This document shows, piece after piece, positions 1 to 5,618 of a stretch of 8,744 nt of DNA. The stretch lies in assembly GCA_947643685.1 (NCBI GenBank), contig CANRXD010000043.1:1-8744 (forward strand), given 5' to 3'. Made by a program: the position numbers and the translations under genes. The stretch comes from an uncultured Clostridium sp. (GTDB lineage: Bacteria > Bacillota > Clostridia > Lachnospirales > Lachnospiraceae). A model generated the notes under the pieces. That model searched no databases. It saw only the letters and a program-made list of their open reading frames with translations, and was not told the DNA's origin. Every line of letters starts with the position of its first letter. The stretch's first letter is position 1.

Positions 1-456
1 GGCGATTTTTAAAAACGCATAGTGGCCGCCTGTGGTCACCAGGCGGTTTGTCACAGGGCTTACGGGAGCGTTGATGTCCTTAAACACCAGAGTCCTTTCC
101 CCGCCGCTTAAAGCCTTCTTTAAAGCCTCTGCAATCTCCTCACAGGAAGATGTGCCTAAAACCGCATCCACCTCGGGAATTTCCTCCACAATCTCATTTT
201 TATATCTCTGTGCCAGGCAGCCTGTGACAATCAGGGCTTTCAGCTGCCCCTCTTCCTTCATTTTCGCCATCTCAAGGATCGTATTTACACTTTCTTCCTT
301 GGCATCACCGATAAAGCAGCAGGTATTAATGATAATTGCGTCAGCCTTTGTCTCATCATCCACGAAGAACCAGCCCTCAGCCTCCAGGAGCCCAAGCATT
401 TTTTCCGTATCCACCAGGTTTTTATCACAGCCCAGTGAAATGAAAAGCAAATTCAT
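1..456 (-). CDS. rimO: Ribosomal protein S12 methylthiotransferase RimO (5' part, runs off the window)
   Basis: This is the N-terminal 152 codons of a radical-SAM methylthiotransferase that adds a methylthio group to the conserved aspartate of ribosomal protein S12. The protein starts MNLLFISLGCDKN. The three cysteines of the N-terminal UPF0004/MTTase domain are visible at about C10, C46 and C80, and these bind the auxiliary 4Fe-4S cluster. The signature NTCCFIGDAKEES (residues 44-56) is the RimO form (family NTCxFIxDAKEES) and not the MiaB form. The window ends at AFLKIA, just before the expected radical-SAM CxxxCxxC motif, so the catalytic half is not seen. The start ATG at 456 has GGAAAGG about 10 bases upstream. 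The gene is last in the visible yicC-gmk-rpoZ-rimO series, after a 199-bp gap that contains repeats. The family call is firm; the truncation is only the window edge. Confidence 0.93.
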   Translation of the reverse strand, partial: MNLLFISLGCDKNLVDTEKMLGLLEAEGWFFVDDETKADAIIINTCCFIGDAKEESVNTILEMAKMKEEGQLKALIVTGCLAQRYKNEIVEEIPEVDAVLGTSSCEEIAEALKKALSGGERTLVFKDINAPVSPVTNRLVTTGGHYAFLKIA

Positions 457-515
457 TTAATGTTTTTCCTTTCCGTCGAAAAAAGAGGAAACAAAAAGCC
501 GGTATTTAGCCCCAT
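453..515 (-). CDS. Possible 20-residue leader ORF overlapping the rimO start
   Basis: An ATG at 515 opens a 20-codon frame (MGLNTGFLFPLFSTERKNIK) whose TGA overlaps the rimO ATG as ATGA, a layout typical of translational coupling. AGGAGG lies upstream but only 2 bases from the ATG, which is too close to be ideal; a second AGAGG is further up. A perfect 10-bp inverted repeat (482-491 with 525-534) could fold the purine-rich ribosome binding region against the inside of this frame. Either it is a coupling leader peptide or it is chance in a purine-rich stretch. I recognise no family. Confidence 0.2.
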   Translation of the reverse strand: MGLNTGFLFPLFSTERKNIK

Positions 516-530
516 TTCCTCCTCTTTCCT

Positions 531-570
531 CTTTATTGTTACCGTTCACGGAGGGATATCTTCTTGTCCG
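531..570. repeat. Diverged copy of the dispersed intergenic repeat
   Basis: On the + strand this reads CTTTATTGTTACCGTTCA, then a 9-base variable part, then ATCTTCTTGTCCG. The first part aligns with 598-615. The last 13 bases are identical to 5501-5513 in the citF-transporter gap. It lies wholly between rpoZ and rimO. Confidence 0.5.
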
Positions 571-597
571 GTTTTCCCCGCCCTGTAAACAGTAACT

Positions 598-638
598 CTT
601 TATTCGTAACAGTTCAGCCCTGCATCTTCCTGCCCGCA
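598..638. repeat. Dispersed intergenic repeat, copy next to rpoZ
   Basis: The + strand core TTCAGCCCTGCATCTTC at 613-629 is identical to 5490-5506. The full 26 bases 613-638 match 5490-5515 with two substitutions. Upstream, ATTCGTAACAGTTCAG at 602-617 matches the flank of the second copy with small gaps. The element sits just after the rpoZ stop codon in the rpoZ-rimO spacer. Unlike the copy at 5490, it lacks the second arm of the palindrome, so it looks like a partial or decayed copy. Confidence 0.7.
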
Positions 639-655
639 TACCTGGACTGTCACCT

Positions 656-964
656 TTATTCTTCGGTTTTTCCTTCAGAGATTTCTTCTGAAAATTCCGC
701 ATCTATGGCTGCGTTTTCCTCTTCTGTCTCCTCTTCCTCAGGAAGAATCGTCACCTTCTGCTCATAGAGCTCCTGAACCGCCGTGGAAAGAGGTTTCTTT
801 CCGGCTGCGCCGTATACAAGAGGCTCAGCGCCGCCAATGATCTGCCTGGCTCTCTTTGCCGCCGCAATGACAATGGAATAACGGCTCTGAACCACAGGCT
901 GCTCTCCCGGCTCCACATTGCTGTTGACTGCTTCGATTAAATCTGTATAAGATGGATGTAACAT
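656..964 (-). CDS. rpoZ: DNA-directed RNA polymerase omega subunit
   Basis: The 102-residue protein is the small omega subunit, which binds the C-terminal region of beta-prime and helps RNA polymerase assembly. Visible family marks are SRYSIVIAAAKRARQI (about residues 27-42) and KKPLSTAVQELYEQKV (about 56-71). The last 30 or so residues are a very acidic low-complexity tail (EEEETEEEN and onward), longer than the minimal omega fold needs. The start ATG at 964 has AAGGAG 9 bases upstream. The gene follows gmk by 32 bp and precedes rimO, the usual clostridial order. Its stop is followed directly by repeat-rich spacer. Identity is firm; any function of the acidic tail is unknown. Confidence 0.95.
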   Translation of the reverse strand: MLHPSYTDLIEAVNSNVEPGEQPVVQSRYSIVIAAAKRARQIIGGAEPLVYGAAGKKPLSTAVQELYEQKVTILPEEEETEEENAAIDAEFSEEISEGKTEE

Positions 965-996
965 ATCTGAAAACTCCTTTCAATGATTTGGAAAAC

Positions 997-1632
997 TTAC
1001 CGGCCGGATTCCACAAGCTCCCTTAATTCCTTCTTCATCCGGGAAATTCTTTCCTGATTTCTGCATGCCTTAAGATGCTGGGAGCGGATAAGGCCATGAA
1101 GCTCCTCCACACAGGTCCCGATGGTATCGTTCACGAGAATATAGTCATAGGATTCCATTCCTTCTGACTCCTCCAGAGCACGTTTCAGTCTTTTTTCAAT
1201 GACCTCCTCCGTCTCCGTTCCTCTCCCCAAAAGGCGGGCCTTTAAATCTGCCGCCTCAGGCGGAACCACGAAAATCAAAACCGCCTCAGGATATTTTTCC
1301 TTCACCTTAAGGGCTCCCTGAATTTCAATTTCAAGAATCACATCTTTCCCCTGAGCCATCATTTCTTCCACATAGGAGCTGGGGGTTCCATAATAATGAT
1401 TCACATAACGGGCATACTCAATGAGCCGGTTCTTCTCAATCAGCTCCTCAAACTGTTCATTGGTCATAAAGAAATATTCCCGGCCGTCCACCTCTCCGGG
1501 ACGGGGACTTCTTGTGGTGGCTGAAATGGAAAGCGCATAATTATCATACTTTTCCAGAAGCGCTTTCATAATGGTTCCCTTGCCTGCGCCGGAAAAACCC
1601 GATACAACAGCCAGAACTCCCTGTTCTTTCAT
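997..1632 (-). CDS. gmk: Guanylate kinase
   Basis: The 211-residue cytosolic enzyme phosphorylates GMP (and dGMP) with ATP to give GDP, feeding GTP, dGTP and the (p)ppGpp pool. The P-loop is GFSGAGKGT at residues 12-20. The GMP-binding segment ATTRSPRPGEVDGREY covers about 38-53, with IEYARY at 71-76 and YYGT at 80-83. DVILEIEIQGA lies at 97-107, the arginine-rich lid near 133-150 (RLLGRGTE...EKRL), and a VNDT motif at 168-171. Length is normal for the family. The P-loop has Phe where many homologues have Pro (GPSG), which should be tolerated. The ATG at 1632 is preceded by a G-rich GGGGGGAT site that overlaps the end of yicC; only 15 bp separate the genes, so they are co-transcribed. The remA gene often found here in Firmicutes is missing. 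Confidence 0.96.
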   Translation of the reverse strand: MKEQGVLAVVSGFSGAGKGTIMKALLEKYDNYALSISATTRSPRPGEVDGREYFFMTNEQFEELIEKNRLIEYARYVNHYYGTPSSYVEEMMAQGKDVILEIEIQGALKVKEKYPEAVLIFVVPPEAADLKARLLGRGTETEEVIEKRLKRALEESEGMESYDYILVNDTIGTCVEELHGLIRSQHLKACRNQERISRMKKELRELVESGR

Positions 1633-1647
1633 ATATAATCCCCCCGG

Positions 1648-2526
1648 TTATTCAATATTCTGAATCTGCTCTCTTACTTTTTCGATTTCTGTTTTTAGAA
1701 TAATTGCACGATCAGAAATTTCCAGATCATTGGATTTGGAAAGAATCGTATTGGACTCCCGGTTCATTTCCTGTGCAATAAAATCCAGCTTTCTGCCCAC
1801 ACCGCCTCCGGCAAGAAGCTCCTTCCTCATTCCTTCAATGTGGCTTCTTAAGCGGACAGTCTCCTCATCCACACATATTTTATCCGCAAAAATCGTCACC
1901 TCAGTGAGGATTCTGGATTCATCAATCGTTGTAGTCCGGAGCATTTCCCTTACTTTATCCTCCAGCTTCTTTTTGTAATCTTCGAGGACTTTCGGAGAGT
2001 GTTCCTCAATAAAATCCACCATAGTCAGCATATAGTCAAGCTTCCCAAGCAGATCTGCCTTCAGATTCTCTCCTTCCCGGATTCTGGTTTCCACAAAGTT
2101 TTCAGCAGCTTTCTTAAAAACCGGCTCCAGCAAAGACCACAGGTGTTCCTCGTTTTCCGGCTCCTGTTCCATGGTAAGGACCTCCGGACACCGGGAAAGC
2201 ACGGACACCTTCACATCGTTTTCGATTCCGAACTGTTCTGCCATCTTTTCAAAACTCTGCATATATTCGGCGGCCAGGGAACTGTTATACTTTAAGTCTA
2301 CCTTCTCCTCCGTATAATTTTCATAGGTGATAAATACATCTACCTTCCCCCTTTGAATATAATCCTTCAGAAGGGTCCGCATGGCTGCCTCAAAATAATT
2401 AAATTTTTTCGGCATTTTAATGCTTAAATCCAGATATCGATGGTTGACTGCCTTTATTTCAACGGATATTTTGCATTCATCCGTTACGGCCTCGCATCGG
2501 CCGAAACCGGTCATGCTCTTAATCAT
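1648..2526 (-). CDS. yicC: YicC/YloC family endoribonuclease
   Basis: A 292-residue cytosolic protein of the YicC/YloC family; members in E. coli and B. subtilis have been reported to have endoribonuclease activity. The N terminus MIKSMTGFGRCE is the family signature. The C-terminal block GRKLDFIAQEMNRESNTI, then SKS, and the ending EIEKVREQIQNIE match the DUF1732 domain. I chose the ATG at 2526 over one 9 bases upstream (2535, MFKMIKSM) for two reasons: the family begins at MIKSMTGFGR, and the GAGG ribosome binding site lies about 10 bases from 2526 but only 1 base from 2535. It is first in the yicC-gmk-rpoZ-rimO operon, directly downstream of a strong promoter with a leader of about 25 bases. 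The enzymatic role in this organism is inferred from the family. Confidence 0.93.
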   Translation of the reverse strand: MIKSMTGFGRCEAVTDECKISVEIKAVNHRYLDLSIKMPKKFNYFEAAMRTLLKDYIQRGKVDVFITYENYTEEKVDLKYNSSLAAEYMQSFEKMAEQFGIENDVKVSVLSRCPEVLTMEQEPENEEHLWSLLEPVFKKAAENFVETRIREGENLKADLLGKLDYMLTMVDFIEEHSPKVLEDYKKKLEDKVREMLRTTTIDESRILTEVTIFADKICVDEETVRLRSHIEGMRKELLAGGGVGRKLDFIAQEMNRESNTILSKSNDLEISDRAIILKTEIEKVREQIQNIE

Positions 2527-2560
2527 CTTAAACATGCCTCGCTTTCACATAGATAGGGTT

Positions 2561-2589
2561 ATTATACGGCAAATGGAAATTCAAGTCAA
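2561..2589 (-). promoter_or_regulatory. Sigma-A promoter of the yicC-gmk-rpoZ-rimO operon
   Basis: On the minus strand TTGACT (2584-2589) and TATAAT (2561-2566) are separated by exactly 17 bp. That is 11 of 12 consensus bases with ideal spacing. Transcription would start near 2554, leaving a short leader before the yicC start at 2526. Confidence 0.88.
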
Positions 2590-2611
2590 CTAAAACATCG
2601 AGTTTCAGACT

Positions 2612-2665
2612 GCGGCAGCAACAGTTCAATAACAGTTCAGGGGCTATCTGAACTGCTGATGCCGC
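2612..2665. repeat. Imperfect long inverted repeat upstream of the yicC promoter
   Basis: GCGGCA (2612-2617) pairs with TGCCGC (2660-2665), and CAGTTCA (2622-2628) pairs with TGAACTG (2649-2655). Alternatively CAGTTCAG at 2633-2640 pairs perfectly with CTGAACTG at 2648-2655 around a 7-base loop. The left arm contains CAGTTCA twice (2622-2628 and 2633-2639), so two hairpins compete for the same right arm. It lies between the rpn terminator and the yicC promoter. It could be a second terminator without a U-tract, a repeat remnant, or an insertion scar. Confidence 0.5.
2629..2640. repeat. 12-bp direct repeat, left side of the rpn unit
   Basis: ATAACAGTTCAG occurs here and again at 3858-3869 in the same orientation, bracketing the promoter, gene and terminator of the rpn unit. 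The last 11 bases also occur at 607-617 inside a dispersed repeat copy. The match does not extend beyond 12 bases on either side. Confidence 0.55.
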
Positions 2666-2684
2666 CTGAACATACAGGCATCCA

Positions 2685-2716
2685 AAAAGAGTACAGACAA
2701 ATCGCTGTACTCTTTT
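2685..2716 (-). terminator. Intrinsic terminator of the rpn gene
   Basis: A perfect 12-bp stem (2685-2696 with 2705-2716) with an 8-base loop sits 37 bp past the rpn stop codon. Read on the minus strand, the descending arm ends in TTTTT, giving the U-run. The other strand also has T-rich sequence beyond the stem, so it might work in both directions. The stem is AT-rich at its base. Confidence 0.7.
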
Positions 2717-2752
2717 AGAAAAATATTTTTTAGTTGGCCTTTTTGAGCGCAT

Positions 2753-3013
2753 TTACTTTACGGCATAGCCTGCGGCAGTCAGGTATTGTATCACCTTGCT
2801 TGTTGTTATACCGATTTCTTCAGCGATATTTGTAATTGTTTCTCCGCGTTTAAACAATGAAACGGCGTATTGCATTCTGACTTCATTACGTCCTTCATTA
2901 CGTCCTTCATTGCGTCCTTCATTGCGTCCTTCATTCCAGCCTTGTCTGATACCTCTTTGCAAAGCTTCTTTCTCAATAATCTCATGTTCCAATTCCAGGA
3001 TTTTTCCACCCAT
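2753..3013 (-). CDS. Possible internal in-frame start giving an RpnS-like C-terminal small protein
   Basis: An in-frame ATG at codon 254 of the rpn gene (MGGKILELEHE) is preceded by AAAGGA at a spacing of about 11 bases, a better ribosome site than that of the full-length start. Translation from here would make an 86-residue protein with the charged helix, the NEGR repeats and the helix-turn-helix tail but no nuclease domain. Enterobacterial rpn genes have been reported to encode such an internal C-terminal small protein that blocks the toxic full-length nuclease. Whether that applies here is inference: the arrangement is seen, the product is not shown. Confidence 0.3.
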   Translation of the reverse strand: MGGKILELEHEIIEKEALQRGIRQGWNEGRNEGRNEGRNEGRNEVRMQYAVSLFKRGETITNIAEEIGITTSKVIQYLTAAGYAVK

Positions 3014-3772
3014 AACTTCACCGATCCTTTCTTTGTCTGGATTCTGCTCCGGAACAATATAGTCTGCAATCCGTTGTACCAGATCCATAATACTCATATA
3101 CAATTCCGGGTTGTCTTTGATCGATGCTTTTGCCAGGCGCTCGTTCATCTCCGTGCATTCCGATAACAGCTTATCCATTTTCGTCCTGTCTGTACTGTTC
3201 TCCTTAAGAAACGCCTCATACCGCAAAATGTAATATGGCAAAAACAAATACAACTTCTTCTCAAAAATGCCGTCGATCGTATAGTCCTGTATTAAAATAA
3301 CCTTCGTGGAATACTCCACTTTCTGCCCATTTGGGAACCTTACTGTCACCATATGTTCCTTCGGCATATTGTGATGGTTTCGGATGTAGAGTACACAGGA
3401 TTCTGGAAAATCAATCTCCAAATTCCCATTTTCCATCCCTGCGTGATCGAGTGCAATTGCAAAATCATATTCGATCATACGAAGCGCCATCGTACCATCT
3501 TTTTGAGACTGGCATTCGATGTGGTAGATATGGTCACGAATCTTAATGATAGAATCCGTAATGATCTTTCCGCGTTTTTCGTAGTGCTCATTCCGCAGCG
3601 CCTCAAACTCCGCGTCTCCTGGGTATTTTGTGCCAAATGCCTCGTTTATCAGATGAATTAGAAGATACGGCATCTTCTGTGCCATTGTCCGAAAGACATC
3701 ATCAAATATCGTTTCTGAGTCGTGATGCTTTCGTCTGAGTCTCTTCGGAGTTTGAGTGCTCTCCTTGTCCAT
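2753..3772 (-). CDS. Rpn family recombination-promoting nuclease / PDDEXK_2 transposase-like protein
   Basis: The 339-residue protein resembles the Rpn/PD-(D/E)XK nuclease family (PDDEXK_2, formerly annotated as putative transposase), which are DNA endonucleases linked to RecA-independent recombination and phage defence. The N-terminal core has ETIFDDVFRTM at about 20-30. The likely catalytic residues are D73 (ITDSIIKI) and the E86-x-Q88 pair (YHIECQSQ), the family's D...ExQ pattern. A helical region runs from about 180 to 275. Four NEGR units and one NEVR occupy residues 280-299. The end (GETITNIAEEIGITTSKVIQYL, starting at 310) looks like a small helix-turn-helix, as in many family members. 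The start at 3772 has only a weak upstream purine site (GGAAGTGAG, about 13 bases away). The gene stands alone with its own promoter and terminator, between the citrate locus and the yicC operon. No partner gene or transposon ends are visible. It seems intact. Confidence 0.85.
   Translation of the reverse strand: MDKESTQTPKRLRRKHHDSETIFDDVFRTMAQKMPYLLIHLINEAFGTKYPGDAEFEALRNEHYEKRGKIITDSIIKIRDHIYHIECQSQKDGTMALRMIEYDFAIALDHAGMENGNLEIDFPESCVLYIRNHHNMPKEHMVTVRFPNGQKVEYSTKVILIQDYTIDGIFEKKLYLFLPYYILRYEAFLKENSTDRTKMDKLLSECTEMNERLAKASIKDNPELYMSIMDLVQRIADYIVPEQNPDKERIGEVMGGKILELEHEIIEKEALQRGIRQGWNEGRNEGRNEGRNEGRNEVRMQYAVSLFKRGETITNIAEEIGITTSKVIQYLTAAGYAVK
2876..2935 (-). repeat. Five 12-bp tandem units inside the rpn gene (NEGR repeats)
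   Basis: On the minus strand the units are AATGAAGGACGC twice, AATGAAGGACGT twice, then the diverged AATGAAGTCAGA. They encode NEGR four times and NEVR once. The unit is a multiple of three, so gain or loss of units changes protein length by 4 residues without breaking the frame. The near identity of the first four units points to recent slippage. Confidence 0.95.
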
Positions 3773-3800
3773 TCATTCTCATCTCACTTCCTATATAAAT

Positions 3801-3829
3801 ATTATAATCATTCCTGAAAATTCTGTCAA
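3801..3829 (-). promoter_or_regulatory. Consensus promoter of the rpn gene
   Basis: On the minus strand TTGACA (3824-3829) and TATAAT (3801-3806) are spaced by exactly 17 bp, a 12 of 12 match to the sigma-A consensus. The expected start is near 3794, giving a leader of about 22 bases to the ATG at 3772. Confidence 0.88.
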
Positions 3830-3857
3830 GAAATCCGCCTTCTTTCTCACTCAAGGG

Positions 3858-3869
3858 ATAACAGTTCAG
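3858..3869. repeat. 12-bp direct repeat, right side of the rpn unit
   Basis: Second copy of ATAACAGTTCAG (first at 2629-2640), same orientation. It lies upstream of the rpn promoter and downstream of the transporter terminator. See the left copy for the comparison. Confidence 0.55.
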
Positions 3870-3978
3870 AACCGCTTGATTTTCCACATCAATATATCCA
3901 TTTCCGCTCTCTCTAAAATCATCTTTTGTAATTTTTTTCAAAAGATAAGAAGCTGCTTCTTGTCGCATACCTGGTACA

Positions 3979-4005
3979 AAAGCCCCCGGAGGGGCCGGAG
4001 GCTTT
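3979..4005 (-). terminator. Intrinsic terminator after the citrate locus
   Basis: AAAGCCCCCGG (3979-3989) pairs with CCGGAGGCTTT (3995-4005), 11 bp with one mismatch, around a 5-base loop. On the minus strand the GC-rich stem ends in TTTTG. It lies 25 bp past the stop of the transporter gene and would end the cit transcript. Confidence 0.85.
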
Positions 4006-4030
4006 CAAAAAGAGGGGTATATGACCTGTC

Positions 4031-5383
4031 TTACGCAGGCATAATGCCAAACAAAATGGCGACAATCATGCAGATAAAGCTGAATCCCCATACCCAGAAA
4101 AAGCTGTTTCTGATATGGTCTTTAATATCCACATCGGCAAGGCCCACGCCAAGAAGTGTGGCGGGAACCATGGGGCTTATGAAGGTAGCGCAGTTGCGGC
4201 ATACCACCATAGCCACAGCGATTGGGGTCGCGCCGATTCCAAAGCCTTCTCCAATGCCGATCATAACCGGAAGCATTCCATAGAAGTAGCTGTCCGTGTC
4301 GAAAGCCAGAGCAAGCGGAACGCTTAAAATACCAATAACAAGAGGCAGATGACGCCCAAGAACAGCCGGAAGGAAACTGCTGATTAAATTGGACATACAG
4401 GTAATCACGCCTGTGGTTCCTTCCACATCCTTAACCAGTACACCCATAAGGACAGCCGCCCCCATTAACGTGGAACACATCATGAGAGCCGGACCTGCAT
4501 GGCTGTTGATGACCTTTTTCTGTAATTTTGCGCCCGGGTAGTTTACAAGAATTCAGGCTGCCACGCCCATCATAAAAGGCACATAGCTGGGGAAAATATC
4601 TAAAATCAGCAGTGCGATCACAGCCAGGGTCAGCGCAATATTAAAGACAAACAGTTTTGGTCTTGCCAGTTCACTGGCCGCTTCTGCCTCGCTGTTACTT
4701 AACACAACCTCACCTTCAAGCTTTGCAAGGGTTCCGTTTAATCCTGCCCCGCGTTTCTTTTCGATCATGCCGTTCATCACTGCCACAGCCAGAGCCAGTA
4801 TAATTCCTGCTACCTGAATCGGCAAAATGGTCTGCCAGAGAGAAGCTGCTTCTATGCCAAGCACCGTTGCCGCCCGCATGGTGGGGCCGGCCCAGGGCAT
4901 CAGGTTTAAAACACCCATGGCAAGGACACTGATACGCAGCAGTGTGGTGGGCCGCATGTGCATCTTTTTATAGACAGGCAGCATGGCCGGAACCACGATA
5001 CAGAAGGTGGATGCCCCGCCGCCGTCAAGATGGCCGATCAGGGCGATGATACAGGTCATGACGCAGACACCAACCACATTGTCCTTTACAAGCAACATCA
5101 GTTTACTGATGATCACATCGAACATTCCGGCATCGGTCATGATTCCGAAGTACAGCACGCTGAACACAAACAGGGCGGCTGTGGGGCCCGTGCTGGAGAA
5201 ACCGCTTTTGATGAGTTTTGCGATATCGTCCCAGCTATAATATTTTCCGGCAACCAGAATAGCTGCTAAAACCATGGGGAACACGATAAAGGCAATGCTG
5301 GGAAGGGTTTTACTTTTAAATAAGGTAATGACAATGGCGACAATACAGGCAAAGCCAAGGACGCCGACAAATGCTTCTGACAT
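4031..5383 (-). pseudogene. CitMHS family citrate transporter with an in-frame TGA at codon 277
   Basis: Read through one stop codon, the frame encodes 449 residues, the usual size of CitMHS proteins, which import citrate complexed with a divalent metal together with protons. The first part (276 codons, MSEAFVGVLG...) ends VPFMMGVAA. TGA follows at 4553-4555, and the same frame resumes ILVNYPGAKLQKK through to IMPA at 4031. NYP and the downstream HAGPALMM segment match the middle of the family, so no base is lost; only one codon is wrong. The protein is strongly hydrophobic with many membrane segments; GHLDGGGAST (about residues 117-126) and GPTMRAATVLG (about 166-176) are family-like. The ATG at 5383 has a good AGAGGAGAG site. 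It follows citDEF and should serve citrate uptake. Options are a true nonsense mutation, a sequencing error, or rare readthrough. A restart at the paired ATGs (codons 301-302) could yield a C-terminal half but has no clear ribosome site. Confidence 0.85.
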
Positions 5384-5418
5384 AGTAACTCTCCTCTTTA
5401 TTCAAATTTGTGTTGCAG

Positions 5419-5475
5419 TTCAGAGTAAAAAACGCTTATGAAAACAAGTTTTCAACGCATTTTCACTTTAAATCT
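5419..5475. repeat. 57-bp imperfect palindrome, copy 1 of a direct repeat
   Basis: This stretch matches 5553-5610 with one substitution and one single-base gap. Each copy is itself a palindrome centred on TGAAAACAAGTTTTCA (5439-5454 here), with arms AGTAAAAAACGC and GCATTTTCACT. It lies just upstream of the transporter ribosome binding site. Confidence 0.93.
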
Positions 5476-5476
5476 A

Positions 5477-5515
5477 ATTCGTATGACTGTTCAGCCCTGC
5501 ATCTTCTTGTCCGCA
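5477..5515. repeat. Dispersed intergenic repeat, copy in the citF-transporter gap
   Basis: ATTCGTATGACTGTTCAG leads into the core TTCAGCCCTGCATCTTC (5490-5506), shared exactly with 613-629. The 3' part ATCTTCTTGTCCG is shared exactly with 558-570. Here, unlike the other copies, the right half is completed into a palindrome (see 5503-5546). Confidence 0.75.
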
Positions 5516-5546
5516 CGCGGACAAGAAGCGTAAGGCGTCCGCCTTA
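5503..5546. repeat. Two back-to-back perfect hairpins at the core of the composite repeat
   Basis: CTTCTTGTCCGC (5503-5514) and GCGGACAAGAAG (5517-5528) form a perfect 12-bp inverted repeat. Two bases later TAAGGCG (5531-5537) pairs with CGCCTTA (5540-5546). An outer pair AGCCCTGC (5493-5500) with GCAGGGCT (5613-5620) could enclose both, together with the palindrome at 5548-5612. In the citF-transporter message this would be a strong branched structure. It could end or process the transcript, or protect the citDEF part, so the transporter may be expressed at a lower level. Confidence 0.85.
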
Positions 5547-5552
5547 TGAAGA

Positions 5553-5610
5553 TTCAAAGTAAAAAACGCTTATGAAAACAAGTTTTCAACGCATTTTTCA
5601 CTTTAAATCT
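5553..5610. repeat. 58-bp imperfect palindrome, copy 2 of a direct repeat
   Basis: Near-identical to 5419-5475. The palindrome extends outward to GAAGATT (5548-5554) and AATCTTC (5606-5612), giving a potential stem of about 30 bp with a few mismatches, centred on 5573-5588. It begins right next to the citF stop codon. Confidence 0.93.
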
Positions 5611-5618
5611 TCGCAGGG

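Noticed and set aside
457..702. Minus-strand frame of 81 codons across the rpoZ tail and the spacer.
   Set aside because: It overlaps the rpoZ 3' end out of frame and is made largely of repeat sequence; composition is not protein-like.
2528..2752. Minus-strand frame of 74 codons between rpn and yicC.
   Set aside because: It spans a terminator, an inverted repeat and the yicC promoter; no ribosome site and no family resemblance.
2753..3869. A classical insertion sequence around the rpn gene.
   Set aside because: No terminal inverted repeats are seen at the ends of the unit, and the protein belongs to a PD-(D/E)XK nuclease family and not to a DDE transposase family.
3702..3968. Minus-strand open frame of 88 codons upstream of and overlapping rpn.
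   Set aside because: It has no ribosome site at a usable distance, contains the perfect rpn promoter and a copy of the ATAACAGTTCAG motif, and overlaps rpn out of frame. A decayed gene remnant cannot be excluded.
3756..4283. Plus-strand frame of 175 codons.
   Set aside because: It is antisense to the rpn start, an intergenic region and the transporter 3' end, and crosses a terminator hairpin.
4540..4555. Selenocysteine at the in-frame TGA of the transporter.
   Set aside because: No convincing SECIS hairpin follows the TGA; only a weak TGTAA/TTACA pairing is present. No selenocysteine member of CitMHS is known to me, and the position aligns with a small hydrophobic residue, not a catalytic cysteine.
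5439..5454. TGAAAACAAGTTTTCA as a catabolite control (cre) operator of the transporter.
   Set aside because: It is 16 bp, two longer than cre, lacks the central CG, and occurs identically in both copies of a repeat, so it is better explained as the centre of the palindromic element.
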